A DNA stretch of 64,000 nt from Trichosphaerium sp. ATCC 40318 (GCA_038496445.1 JALMLS010000593.1:124001-188000); one strand, 5' to 3'. Shown: positions 31,775 through 44,419, numbered from the stretch's first letter. Notes: generated by a model not told the origin, from the letters alone. Numbers and translations are program-made.

Positions 31775-34744
31775 TTATGTTGTTGCACGCCAGCCTTTTG
31801 GTTTGAGTAAAATTACAATGATACTAATGTTATCCATAGATCCAAGTTTATACGCTTCAGCACGTAACATTTCAGCGGCACCTTGTGCATCCAATGTCGT
31901 TGGCTTCCTCCACTTTGGTACAAACGTTCGACGGCTAATACAATCATGTGTTAAAATACAACAAAGCCATAAGTGATAAGAAACCATTTAACATACCCAT
32001 AGCCCCGCCAAGGACGTGCTGGAAAATTTCTTGATTTTTTCTTATGATGTAAAACTTCTGAACAAAAAAAATCCAAGTTAGGAACTTTCTAAAAAAAAAG
32101 AACATGAAAGTACCTGTTTCCTCACCAGATTCATCATCTGGTGTGCCGTTTAGGAAATCTTCTACGAATTCTGTAGCATGTTCATCAGTCATAACATCCC
32201 ATAATCCATCACAAGCTAATAACAGTAAACAAAGAGAGTTAGTGGTAAGAGGACATTAAAAAGAGTGCAATACCTAATATTACAAACTCATCGTCGTTAC
32301 ATAGTTGAATACGATTTACACAAGGATCAGCAATTACAGATGGGTGTAGGAACCAATCACCAAAAGCTCTAGAAACAGCCAATACACCACCAACACGTGC
32401 ATCAATTACAACACCACCTACACTCTTTTTTTTTGTTAGATAAGTTACCGTTAAATAAAAAAAAAGTATATCCGTACTTGAACGCGTATGAGCTCATCTG
32501 TATCTGTTGGTTTATGATCAACAGATATTCTATATGTTTTGTTTCCACGACGTATGACACCTCTAGAGTCACCTACATTTCTTTGTTACTACAGACCGAT
32601 ATTTTCTCGATACTGCGGGCAGACTCTTTTAAAACTTTAATGTATTTTTTGTTACATTGAAAAACTGCTTACCTGCGTTTGCCATGTACAATACATTGCC
32701 TTTAAAAAATGCTGTTAATGCTGTAGATCCAATGTATTGAGCCCAATGGAGCATTGTTATATCAATCTCCCAGTAAGTTTTCCTTGAATGAGATGTTAAT
32801 TTCTACAGCTCATTGTAAGATTTTAAATCTGTACCTGTAAGCTTGTAAAACGTCGCCATCACATTCTTCAAGTTTACATCTAAATGCAGTAGCAAACGTC
32901 ATTCCAAGGTAATCTGCAACCTTAATTGTCAGCCACAAACAGCTTTGATGTAATTTGGCAATGTTCTTTTAAGATATTGGGTTATTAACATGTTACCTGT
33001 TTACCACCATGCCCATCAAAAACACAAAATAAATCAGTATCTTGTTGACCATCAAAATCGCCCATAATGAGAAGTTTATCCTCCTGTATAATGTCATTAG
33101 AAATCAGTTAAATAAGTCATAACTTTTTTTGTGTTTTTTTTTGGTTTTTTTTTCAAAAATAAAGATAGTACCATTGTTGGACGTCTACCTATTGTATCCG
33201 CCCAACCAACATCGAATCTTGAGCTTTTTGTTGGTTCAGGGGTCATACAATTCTTAAGCATATTTGTCCACTACATAGTATTGTTTTAGGCCTAATATCA
33301 TACCATCTTTTAATCTTGGAATACGTACTGTAAACTCAACTGGAATAGAAAAATTGAAAGTCTGTTTTTTGTAAGGAATGACATCTAAAATATCTTCTTG
33401 AATGATTTGAGCTGCAATATTATTACGATTAAGTAATGGTTGTAATTTATCATCAATAAGACCCTCATCAAACTCATTACCTTTAAAAAACACCATTAGA
33501 AGATAATATAGAGCGTGTCATTCAAGTCAACCATTGCGTTGACTTTTGGCCCAGAAAAACAAAAAAAAATTGGGCGACATTTTGACCGCAATGGTTGACT
33601 TGAATAATGAGCTTAATACAATGGTAAGAAGGTTAAATATTTAAATACATACCACGTAAGTCTAAAAATAGTAAATGACATGCATCTTTGACACATGTCA
33701 CAATTCTATCAAATCCTTTCTCCGTTATATAATTATGTCTAAAGTCAATTGTTGTAAGGTATCTGTTCTTTTCAATAAGCTTCACAAGCCCAGGTACAGC
33801 TAAATCATCGCCGCTCACTTTACGTAAACCAAGATACTGTATAGTAGAATTACAATGAAGACCCTGAAAGAGCATTTGCAAGCCCTACAAATAAGAATCA
33901 ATGAAACGACATTAACAATTTTTTGAGAAAAAAAAATAAGAAAAAAAAAAGCCCATGCGCTAGCGTAGGTATCACGATCCTAGCTATAACTGTAAGGGAG
34001 TTATTCATAGATATCCCGGCTATCCCTACTCAAACACGTGTTTGACGCAACGAATTTACCGAAATAACGTACAACGCTTCTCAAGGAATTATCAGAAAGG
34101 TCAACGCGAACCAAATGGTGATTAATTAAAAATAATTTTTTAAGGACTACACATGATATACTCGGTATTTCACAGCCTACCTAAAACAATACAGGTTACT
34201 ACCATTGTCATAGACGTAATACAAAGTCGTTTTAAAAAATTTTGCGAACAAATGTGTATGACACTGACGTCAAACGTACCAAACGGAGCCCTGTAATGGC
34301 TTGATGATACTGAACTATTTTACACAAGGCGTGGGTGGCTACTTCCTAAGATAAATATTTGTTTGAGCTGTTTCATGTGTTATGTAGTTTTTACGTACGC
34401 CAACGTACGCGCCACTCAGATCCAGAGTGAAAGGGTACGCAAATTTATCAACCTACGCCCAAATCGTCATTTATGTCATCAAAGAGGTTTAACTATTCGT
34501 TACCTTATTCATTGCGCTAATAAAATTTGTTTCTGCCTCACTCCAACGGGAATCGCGTGTTTCCTTAAGACAATCCATAAACACCTCCCGAAACGCCGTT
34601 AAAACACATTGGGCACCTATACACGTCAAATGTGACGCCAGATGAACCATTTTTTGTAAAAGCACCGAAAATTTTAAATTGTTCTGAATTAGCCGTACCT
34701 TCACTTGAGGGCCTACCAACAACTTTGTTGACAACGTTACCCAT
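31775..34744 (-). CDS. LRR-PP2C protein phosphatase, probably N-myristoylated
   Basis: The start ATG is at 34744 with MGNVVNKVVG, a good N-myristoylation signal. The N-terminal third contains leucine-rich repeats (DLSDNSLRS, LGLRKVSGDDLAVPGLVKLI, TTIDFRHNYITEKGFDRIV). The C-terminal two thirds are a complete PP2C metal-dependent Ser/Thr phosphatase: GRRPTMEDKLL, VFDGHGGKQVADYLG, NAGDSRGVIRR, SVDHKP, GVLAVSRAFGD, LACDGLWDVMTDEH and GSMDNISIIVILL. All metal-binding Asp motifs are present, so it should be active. The layout resembles PHLPP and the LRR-PP2C half of fungal adenylate cyclase, but without PH or cyclase domains. Introns are short except one of about 155 bases holding a foldback. Confidence 0.87.
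33520..33605. repeat. Intronic foldback with 19-base perfect arms
   Basis: ATTCAAGTCAACCATTGCG (33520-33538) is exactly complementary to 33587-33605, with partial pairing continuing inward (CCCA with TGGG near 33550 and 33571). It lies inside an unusually long intron of the LRR-PP2C gene. It could be a tiny MITE, a structured intron element or a small-RNA hairpin. Confidence 0.8.
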
Positions 34745-34984
34745 GCCAAGCGCTCTCACTCCAAACCCTCCTTAATAACGACTTTATAAACCAACACACT
34801 ATTGTAGGCACCACATTGGCACTACTTGATCGCTTTTGGGGGTAACTGAAGTGATTGTAGCCAAATAAAATGTCGAAGAAAGTTCTTGAAAACTGTTAAC
34901 ATTTGGGAAGAAAAAAAAACGTGACATGTGGCACAATCTTAACGTTTTTACTACATGGAAAATAATGGTACAAAGGTCGAGATG

Positions 34985-36780
34985 TCATAAGGCGCGTACA
35001 ACATCAGAAGACGGTGCCATAAGCGATAAAGACGGAAACACCTGCGATTGCTTTGACAATAGGGCCGTTGCTCCGCTTGGAGAGTAAATATCCATATCAG
35101 GCCTAATTGAGCACGTGAGTACAAAAAATCTTGATTGGCTAAAACCGACCTGTAAAACGCTATTGTAGCTGCAATTGCTGATTCAGAGCCGTCCCACCAG
35201 TAAGGAATTGGTACAACGGTGATACCTTAAAGGTTATTGTAAGCATCAAGATAAACTGAAATCTCTTACCATGTTGTTGGCAAACAAGCTTTTTTTCTCC
35301 ATCTCGTTGTTCTCTCATTGAAGCTAGTCCATATAATCGTGGGTTATCATAGTAGTGTTGTTCACCTTGATATTCTACTGCAATACTATATTTTGGAACA
35401 AACACATCAAGAGTCACTACTCCAAAGCTGTTGTCTTTAGGCATACCGAGCTGATATTCTTCTAATACTTCAATACCATTGAGTACCTTTTGAACCACCT
35501 GGAACAATGTCCTAACATCTCTTAGAGAATAACAAGCAAGCAGGACAATACCTTTGAACAGCCTTTTTTGTCAGTTCAGTAAAATGTCCTAACGACCATG
35601 ACATGCTGGGGTACATCACGTTTAATAGACTAGGCCAATGCTTAAGCATACCCTTTCCACATAAGGAAGCAACTTGAGATTGAGATATGCGATACCTAAT
35701 ATAAAACGTAAATCACGTGCAAAACCATGTGCAAGTATCGTACCAGTTTTCAGGCTCGTTAATACCAAGCATTGATTCAGCTTTCTTCAGGAACCTGACA
35801 TATTCTGATAGTGACTGTCGTGTGCGAGGCACTGGCTTTATGAGGTTACTACTACTTTCAGGATAGATAAACGAAATAGCATCAAGCAGTGATCCACCAT
35901 AAAACCTATAATCAGTCAAGTTAGTACTAAGCTTTCATACACTTTAATACGTTCTTTTCAATAATTTGAAACACTTCAGCAGGAAGGTCTGATTTAAAGA
36001 CTGTTTGCCATACATCTAAGGTTGAAGTTCTCAAATCACGTGAAACTGTATCAAACAAATGACGATGATAGGCTTTTGTAACATTTGATGGTTTATCAGA
36101 AGCTTGACGTTTGTTAATATCACGTGATTGTTGTTTTTTATGTCGGTTGATTGATTGTGCATGAATTGATTGTGGAGGTTCAGAATACTCAAGAGTAAAG
36201 TCATACACTGCCTGTATTGTATTCTTGATAGATTTATGTCGATTTACAATTGCAGAGGCGCCTAGTTTTGATAGTTGATGACGTGACACACGTGCCCAAT
36301 CATGATAAGTGTAACAATTCAAACGAGCACTTATACAATCCAATTTATAACGTTGATGTGAAATGTCATTCCAATACTTTTTAGGCATGTTTCTTTTGAC
36401 AGGTGTGTTAAATTAGAGTAGCTCAGTACTACAAACGTACTGTGAGGTGTCTTGTCCTGCAATTGAAGGGAAAGTTTCAGTGATAGCGTGGTGTAATGAG
36501 CCATTGTACCTGGCAGATGTAAAAACAGTGTTAACCACTATGCTTAGTACCTGTCAAGTATGGGTTGACCTCCGTGCCGCACAAAATCGCCGTGTGTAAC
36601 GTTAAACCATTCATTTGGCGATTTTATGCTTAATTTTGCCCCAATGCGCTCCATAAAGCGTTTATTGTACGTAATTTGAGCATTGGGCATTTGAGTACGT
36701 TTTTTTTTAGAAATTGCTTCTACACCACCGCTAGACACTCTAGTCGCTGTTCTCCTGATAGCACTACTATGTAGACGCAT
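34985..36780 (-). CDS. Restriction-like nuclease-fold protein with N-terminal repeats
   Basis: The start ATG is at 36780. The N terminus MRLHSSAIRRTATRVSSGG is Arg/Ser-rich and acid-free, like a mitochondrial presequence. Two or three loosely repeated units follow, each with the pattern W-x-x-V...L...GG...L...Y..S (for example NEWFNVTHGDFVRHGGQPIL, DWARVSRHQLSKLGASAIV, ENWYRISQSQVASLCGKGML). The C-terminal domain has TLDVFVPKYSIAVEYQGEQH, RDGEKKLVCQQHGITVVPIP and YWWDGSESAIAATI, a pattern seen in VSR/DUF559-like PD-(D/E)xK folds (Asp, then ExQ). The gene ends SSDVVRAL at 34985. The family occurs in several protists and in Glomeromycete fungi; its biological role is unknown. Nuclease activity is inference. 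Confidence 0.6.
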
Positions 36781-36952
36781 TATGACCTACATGTAGGTTT
36801 ACCCTTTCAATGACTTCAAAACAGCCAACGAAACAGCAAGTCTAGTAATCCAAACGCTTAAGTTGATGCTGACAAATGGTGGGTAACAAAATATCTGACG
36901 TTTAAGTAATTTTACAATATTGTACAACTGTTTTTTCTCCAACTGACCTCTA

Positions 36953-38991
36953 CTATTGTTGAATAGAATGGCTTCTCTGAGGATAGTGTTGGTTTTGATG
37001 GTATGTACCAGGAGGAGGTACTTGAGGAGGCATCTGAGAAGATGACATCCTTTGTTGTTGGAATTGAGCCTGTTGAAATTGCAAATGAGGTTGCATTTGA
37101 GGCTGCATTTGAGGTTGTTGATACATGTGTGGTTGATGTGGATGCGGTTGAGGACGCATGCCTTGAGGTTGGTTTGGGTGCGCTGGTAGTTGATTACGCT
37201 GTTGACCACTACCGTACCCACTAGAAAGAGTTAACGGCAAGAAATGATAAACTAAATTTTCGTACGGTCTTGGGGGAATGTAAGGGCCAGTTTGCATCGA
37301 AACAGGGCGCTGGGGTTGGGCAGCCATAGGTTGTGATGGTGCATCATGCATCGATACTGGTCGAGGAGGACGATTTTGAGCCTCTGCGTGTTGTTGTGGT
37401 GGACTATAGAACTGAGGTTGTTGAATATTTTGATGAGACTGAGGAGGACTTTGCTGGGCTTGGTTGGCACGTGATGGTTGGCGTATAGTTGGTACAGCCC
37501 AACTAGGTGCACTACCTTGCCTAGGAGGACTGACTGCACTAACTTGTCTAGGTGGTAGAGAATTGGAGCGTTGAGTAAAGAGTCTATCATGTGAAGAACC
37601 CTCAAGAGGTTTTGGTTCACTGGACAGAAAAGAATTCTTGTACTGGCCGTTTTTCAAGATTGCGCCTTGAGGTAGTTGTTAATCAGTATATTTTTTATCT
37701 TCATGGAAAGTGAATAAGTTTTTGTTTTGGCTTACCTGCAGGTCCTGTAGGAATATATAGTTCTTTTGCTTGAGGTGTTATTTTTAGTACAACTGGTGGG
37801 TTATAGCATTTTAAGTTAATGCAATCAATAGCACGAATATCGTTTGCTACTGTCTGATCATTTCCGATCTGTCCTCCCTTCTGTAGAGCTACAAAAGAAA
37901 TTTAGTTGAAGAAAGAACGCCCACGGCATTACTATTTTACATCAATGGGTAATTGTAAAACGAACCTGTTGCTACAAACACAGGAGAGTATAAATCATAT
38001 AACTCTGTCTTTGACATTTTTTCTTTAGCACCAATACCAAAATCTCTCAACATTTCTTCTGCAGATGGACGTAATTCTTTCAACATGTCAATTAGCTCTA
38101 TCGGTATGCCTTTCTCATGTGTATCCCAAACCCATTCCATCATTTCTGCCTTATCTAGTACTGACATTGGAGCCTTACTACTAGCCCACCAAATACCAGC
38201 ACCATGATATTGATGAATACGTTCAAGAAGTCTAAAAATATTTACACCAGGTTTTCTATCTTCTCTAAAAGCGTCAAGCATTTCATCCTTATTGGATGTA
38301 ACCTCAACAACATAAAGCTCTGATTCTTGTGTCCACTTGTTTGGTAATGATACTATAAGGCCTACATGTACAAATGGCGTCCCTGTAGTGAGCTACAGAA
38401 CAAAAAAGCAATAAATAAATAATTTTGTAATAACAACAAGTGTAGCGCAAAATTTCAAGAAAATCGGGAAAATTATAAAATACCTTGACAATAGAAGGAA
38501 CAAGGCCAACATCACTGTATGCAATTAAGTCTCCAGTTTTGAACTGAGACATGTACTGAGCGTAATAATAGTGGTGGCTATCGGGGCTAGACAGACTACG
38601 GAGCAAGTCCTCAAATATAGCGTTAAAAAATGGAAATAATCGTTTGGATGTAATACCGGTCGCGTTGCGACTATTAATCGGACATGGATATCCCCAGAAG
38701 CGTTTTCTTTTTTAGATTTCGGTTTTTTTCTATTTTGTAGTTTCCACTTGCAATCCTCCGGACATTCCTCTATAGCACCAGCGAGCTGCCTACGAGTATT
38801 GTTATATAGTGGAGGATGACGTCAACTGCTCACTTTGTAAACTGACCACAAAACTTATCCTTCGATAGCACCTGAAATAACAGCTCCTGCGTTGGGGACT
38901 CTCTAAAGCGCGTAAGGATATCATAGAAAGGTTTGAGGCGTACATATAAAAAAACTGCTCCCACTTGGGCGTAACACTCTTTTTGATCACC
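36953..38991 (-). CDS. Permuted-papain-like (YiiX/NlpC-P60-type) protein with Q/P/H-rich tail, 5' end uncertain
   Basis: The first clear exon begins at an acceptor at 38991 (GDQKECYAQVGAVFLYVRLK, then DILTRFRESPTQELLFQVL), so at least one upstream exon is missing. Spliced through introns of about 44 and 46 bases, it leads to KTGDLIAYSDVGLVPSIVK, TGTPFVHVGLIVSLPNKW and YVVEVTSN, the His-containing core of permuted NlpC/P60-like amidases. It then continues with LLERIHQYHGAGIWWASS and ELYDLYSPVFVATALQKGG. Where relatives have a catalytic Cys (CSELVA-like), this reads SPVFVA, so activity is doubtful. The last exons encode a long Gln/Pro/His-rich region (QPRPVSMQTGPYIPPRP, NQPQGMRPQPHPHQ). The stop is at 36953-36955. 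Confidence 0.5.
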
Positions 38992-39383
38992 CTAGTTTTA
39001 TATGACTGCTTCGCAGCCTTTATTTTTACATATGGATCGCTAGTTCCTTATTTTTACATCAGCAAAAATATCAACAGTGTTTTGTTACTAACCACTACTA
39101 CTACTTGTAACGGGTAGGCCCGTTGCCGAAACGACTGCGGAGGTTTAGGGTGAACAATGGTATAAACGTTGTTGCATACCGTATACTATTATCTTACTAT
39201 CCACAGCATTATAATCTCGAAACTTGGACATACGCAAGTTGCGGGTAAGTTAGAGTTTTTGTGAAAGTCAAATTTCATTCGAGCGAGATTTCGTCGGCAA
39301 AAAAAGTCAGCAAAGGTCAAAATTGAGTTTTTAATAAATCTTACAAATACGTTCTACTTAACATTGATTTACAATCGCATGCA
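38992..39383. other. Gap between RhoGEF stop and the papain-like gene
   Basis: Probably contains the missing 5' exon(s) of the minus-strand papain-like gene. A candidate reads SFRQRAYPLQ before a GTAGTAG donor near 39100. No other gene is visible. Confidence 0.3.
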
Positions 39384-41864
39384 CTATTTTGAGGTATTAA
39401 GCGGACGTTTTGCCCGCTTCCCAAGGGCTTGCTTAAGTTCTGCCATTGCAGCCATTGGCAGGCGATTATTTACATGGCTGTCCTTTTCAGGTGTGCGTTG
39501 AACGTTATTTCCATACGTTTTGGTTCTTAGAGCTGAGCCTATTGTCGGTGAAGACAACCGTTGTTGATGTTTCAGTTTGGGTGTAGTACTAACAACAGGC
39601 ATACTACCTCTTTGTTTTTGAGACTTTAAACTGGAAATCTTTGATTTATCGGAAGGCTCGCTTGCTGTTCTTCGTCGCCTGCAATTGATTAAGTAATTCC
39701 GTGTACGTAATAGATACGTACCTGTGGATACGCTGTTTACGCTTATTTCTGTTGACAGTTAAATATCTTTTGTTGTCCATCTTCTGCCTGTTCGCATAAA
39801 ACTCACCAAGGTGTTGTTTAACGCGTTCTGCTTTATCCACAGCTGCTTTACGCCTTGCATCTATGCGTATAGGGTTAGGTACAAATCAGAATTATCACAA
39901 ACATACCAGAGCGTTGTGATGTCTTCTTTATTAACTTCTCTTTTGCTGCAGATAGCGCTTCAAGCCATGCAGTTTTTTGCATATCTGTGGCCCAGGATAG
40001 TATTATCCTGTCTTCTTGCCCTGCATTTGTGACTTGCGCACAGTGATTGTACTCTAAATGAAAATATAAGCAAATTGCGCTATGTAACACGTGCTTTAAG
40101 AAATACATACCACCAGCAGTATGTACATCATCAATATTGACATTTATAATGTCAAGTTCTATTTGGAACTTCCACATTTGTTGTGGCTTTGCTGTAGCTG
40201 CAGCAAGAAAATTGGTAGTAAGTTTTAGTTGTGATGCTAATAATAGCTTATCACTAAGTAATACACAAAGCCTAGGCTTCTCTTTTCCTCTGACTACCTC
40301 AGATATTACATCTTCACGAAGAACGTGTCTATTTTGTGACACAACATGCTATAAAGAGTTCAGTCAGGAGAAGAAATTAAAGATAAAATAATAATAAAAA
40401 AAATGTTTTCTACGAAAAAAAACTCACCGGTGGTAAGTCTTGTATCTTCTCAAAGGTTTTCAATAGCTCGTGCACACCATGTGCAAGCTCTGCCTTTTCA
40501 TTAATATAGTCTGCCATCTCAACAATCTACAGAAAATGAGTACGAAGTGAAATAAAAATAAAATTCCATTTTTGGGTAAAATCGTTTTTTACCTTTTTGA
40601 GCGCTAACTGAAGGCTAGCATAATCTCCATGCGTTTTCCATGTTTTTTTAAGAAGCTAATGACGAAGGAATAAGCATTGTACGGTTGAGAAAAAAGTAAA
40701 ATAAAAGACTTACTTGTTGAAGTAATAACTGATAACGTGGAACTCTTTGTATTGGATTTATAAGCATACTAAGTAATTTTACAAAATCAGCTTCTCCAAA
40801 TTCTTTCTACAAACATTCAACAGGTGAGTACGTAAAAGAACAAGCAAATAAAAGTGACATTAACATACCACACATAATTTGGAAAAAAGATCAATTTGAA
40901 GACATTTCTTCAAGCTAGCTTCTATGCCATGATAATAATCAACATAAATTGTATAAGAACGCAGCATCTTGGCCTACAGAAGAACAAATATAAGCAAATG
41001 ACAAAAAGAATTAATCAATGAACATCTCTCTAACATACCAAGCTATCAAAAACATCACCAAGGCGTTGTGTAGCTGACCATGTTTGTATACGCTCTTTAA
41101 AGAGAAAAAAAAAATGTCAACTTGATTGCAAAGCACGTTTATTTTGCCTACCTGTGAGCTTTTCTAAAAATTGTGTATTCACCATGACAATAATTTCTAT
41201 GTTAGGCAGAAGCTGTATTAGGTGTTTTGCTGGTACTTTTAGCTCTGCTTCCTGGCTAAGAGGTTGTAGGAATTTCTAAAAGAGTCGTCAGAGGAGGGTA
41301 TTGCTATGTGTGCTCTTATAAAGGACGTACAACTGCTTTGGTCATGTTGTCCAAATATGTTTTTTCTGTGTCTATCATCTCCTTGGCAATGTATGTTCTT
41401 GTTTTCTGTAGTTTAGTGCGCTTCTTTAGCAATTGTACGGCATTCCACCTGAATTTTAGTCAATTCGTGGTTTAGCATTTTAAACGTGCCTGCGAAGGTG
41501 ATTTTGCGCTTGGATTATACGAGCAGCATTTATCGGGTCTATGTAATGCTTTTCGATTGTTACCGGTTCTAAGTCTTTGTCTCTCTTGAAGTTTCGTCGC
41601 TTTTGCGTGACAGTTAGCTTGTCCTGTGCGTGAGGTGAGCAATTTAGCTATAAAACTAGTATTTCATGATTTACCCTTGCATGCGCTTGATAAGATCGCG
41701 GGGTTGGCGCACACTTCGTGGGCCTCTTCGCCTTTCTTGTTGGGGACTGAATGGATTGCCTGGAGTTAGACGATGACGCTGAAATTTACTTAGACCATGT
41801 AGTTTGAATAATACGTACTAGAGTTTGATCTGGATAGTGGTGGAACAATTTGTGGTGGTTCCAT
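39384..41864 (-). CDS. Rho guanine nucleotide exchange factor (DH-PH) with IQ-like motif
   Basis: The start ATG is at 41864 (MEPPQIVPPLSRSNSSS), followed by a Ser/Arg-rich N terminus and an IQ-like helix (NAARIIQAQ..LRRWNAVQLL). A DH domain comes next: YIAKEMIDTEKTYLDNM, KVPAKHLIQLLPNIEIIV, LLSMLINPIQRVPRYQLLLQ (the canonical DH signature) and LKKIVEMADYINEKAELA. A PH domain has KPRLCVLLSDKLLLASQL, MWKFQIELDIINVNIDD and KTAWLEALSAAKEKLI. A basic tail, RNKRKQRIHRRRR to the stop at 39384, completes it. It activates Rho-family GTPases and hence actin remodelling. One intron (around 41492 on the minus strand) keeps the frame only if it starts GCACGT, that is a GC-AG intron. Confidence 0.9.
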
Positions 41865-42119
41865 TTTGAATTTAATCAGTAATACCTTATTTTACCTATC
41901 GTACTACATTAACATACATAGTAGCGATGCTTTTATAAGTCTGTAAATGTAAATTAAGGATTTGTCTTATTTGGTCTTCTTTTATTCAAATATCGTATAT
42001 TCCAGTTTTACTAATGAATACGACACTGCTAACGCAAAAATACCATCCATAACTATACGTACAAACGGTATTTAAGCGTTTTTATTTTATTCCAAAAACA
42101 AACTACTAATGATGTCGTA

Positions 42120-44419
42120 TTATAACTTGCTTGTTATTTTCTTCTTATTTTGATGTAATTGCTTCACAAACGTTACAAACCCAGAATCTGAAGGAAAAGT
42201 TTCACTTTTCGGAGGTGCTAAATCCCATATTTCATCCAACCTTTTATCTGGAGGAAATAGCTTATTAAGACCTCTTGGGTTAGGTTTGTCAAGGGAATTT
42301 AATAATCTACGAATCCTAATAGTTTTGTTAAGAAATAGAACTCGAATTTGGTCAAGTATCACGTGCCTTACGCCAGGTATAATAAAACCAATACGAGGAA
42401 TAACTCTTGCGTCTTTTTGTCGATATGTTTTTATCCTTGTGTTTGATGCTATCATGCCTAGCGCCTCCATAGTGTCAGCTTTCACCAAGATACCTAGAGG
42501 AGTTAATTATGTATGTAAGGTTTTTTTTAAAAGCTAGAAGCGTACCTCCTGACGCTCCAGCGTAGATCTCAGCATCAGTTTGAATTACTGCTGGCACTTT
42601 TTTGTGGAATGTTATTTTTGAGATAATACCTTTCCTGACACTTATGCGTTCTCCTTGAGAGTATCCGATAGCAAAAACACGTGTTCCAACCTCACTTAAT
42701 ATCAGAAGCACAAAAGAATTTGATCAACGCTTACCTTTGGGTCTTGTGTACACCATTTTATTTGTTCGTAATTATCATCTATTGGTGTACCTTTTGTTGT
42801 TGGCATATGTATGAGAGAAAGATCGCTTGCTGCTGTCCTTCCTCTCCATAACATTTTACCAGTTGTATAGTACCGGCCTTCCTGTAGCGAAGATATTAGT
42901 TCAACGGTTCTTTGTGAGCCTTGTTTATACCTCAAACTGTAGGCCTACTTTGCTACCAACTTTAACGGACTTTGTTAGTTCACCGAAAATGTGGCTGCAC
43001 GTCATAACATCAGTAAAATGTCAAGGAAAAAGAGATAGGTAAGACAAATAGAAATAACGATCGCTTGGATACAGTTCTTAGCTATGCGTATACCAGTAGC
43101 TTGAAAAGATTGAAATCTTATCAAAGGTATACTAGACATCAGTTTTAGGAGTGCACGAGGCTTGTTTTGAAGAGTGACACGTGAGGTATTGAAAAAACTC
43201 TGTTTTTTCATGTCTAGCATTATTGCATAAGCTGGAACAGCAAATGACAAACTTAGCCGTGGATCGTCACCAAAAGCAATTGGAGGTAGCTAGGAGCACA
43301 TTAGATATTATTCATTCAAGTGTCTTACCATTATACCCACCAAGCTACCCTGCATATCAAATACTGGACCACCTATCAACAGAAGAGTTATTTCAAAGAT
43401 GGTACTTTCATTTTTACCTTCTTCTCCAGGAAGTACTGTTCTATCAAGTTGAAGCAAACCATCTGGAGGTGTACTCCGACTACTGCCTGTCCTAGACACT
43501 TTATTCACTATGGAACATCTTAGAGCTTGATTGCAAAACTGTCCTTCTAGCTATTAGCAGAGTCGTCAACGTAAAAGAACCAAACCTTCATCAATGAGCG
43601 CAAGTGGGCTAGATACTGCTACAACGTCCTCTCCCTAATCCAGTAAGTAAGAGCAAAATGAGGCAATACTTTACCTTGTACACGCTTGATGAGTCTCTGA
43701 TGTTAAGAATTGGCAACACTCTCAACTTTGGAGGTACTTTAGATAACTGTAGGATGCATACAGAGTCGAAAAAATGTGCATTCTGTATTACAGTGAATAA
43801 CTACCATACTATAGTTTTTTTTTAAAGTCTCTTACCATGTCACCATGTGATTCTGCATTGCAATGATCATAACCTAACTGTGCACGTGAGAAAACAAAAA
43901 AAATCTGGTATTTTTACTGTTACCTGCCACTTGGAAAAGAATCGATCAGTAACATTTGTGAGCGCTAGAAAGGATTCTTTAATGCGTTGTACGCTTATAA
44001 TATTGCAATCAACCCAAAATGGACTGCTATACGTTAAAACGTCGTTTAAACATAAAAAAACGCTCACCTGTCGTTTGTTTTCGCTTGTAACTCTATCTGT
44101 GATATTAGAGGCATTATTTCGCTTGTAAAGTACCTGTTCCGTCAGCAAGTTGACTAGAAAGCGCATTCCTAAGTCGTTGAGTACGTATAACAGGTTTGGC
44201 ACTGTACCAAAACGGAACTAGTATAGTGGCACTAGTCAATAATAAACCGGTTCGAGCGTCCAGTACAACAGCCGAACAACTGATGCTTGTACGTCCACCA
44301 CTTGCTTTAAAGAAACCACGGCCTTTGGCAGCCCTTAGCGTACTATCTCGACCGCTTATTCTAATTGCTACGCCATATTGTATGGCTGCTGCATGCAAGC
44401 CACCGCTTGATGTGTTCAT
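42120..44419 (-). CDS. Peroxisomal trypsin-like processing protease (Tysnd1/Deg15-type)
   Basis: The start ATG is at 44419 (MNTSSGGLHAAAIQYGVAIR). The protein has a chymotrypsin-fold arrangement over two beta-barrel regions: SCSAVVLDARTGLLLTSATI, a His-containing region near GYDHCNAESHGDM, LLIGGPVFDMQGSLVGIMV, and the nucleophile segment AVIQTDAEIYAGASGGTLLA with Ser in GASGG, then GMIASNTRI and INFVIP-type GFIIPGVRHVIL. The last three residues are SKL, a textbook PTS1 peroxisomal import signal, as in animal TYSND1. It should remove PTS2 leader peptides and process beta-oxidation enzymes. The exact catalytic His and Asp are not fixed by my splicing. Confidence 0.82.

Noticed and set aside
37003-37224. 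Plus-strand frame rich in Glu, Val and Ala
   Set aside because: Antisense of the Gln/Pro/His-rich tail of the minus-strand papain-like gene; low complexity makes long opposite frames likely.
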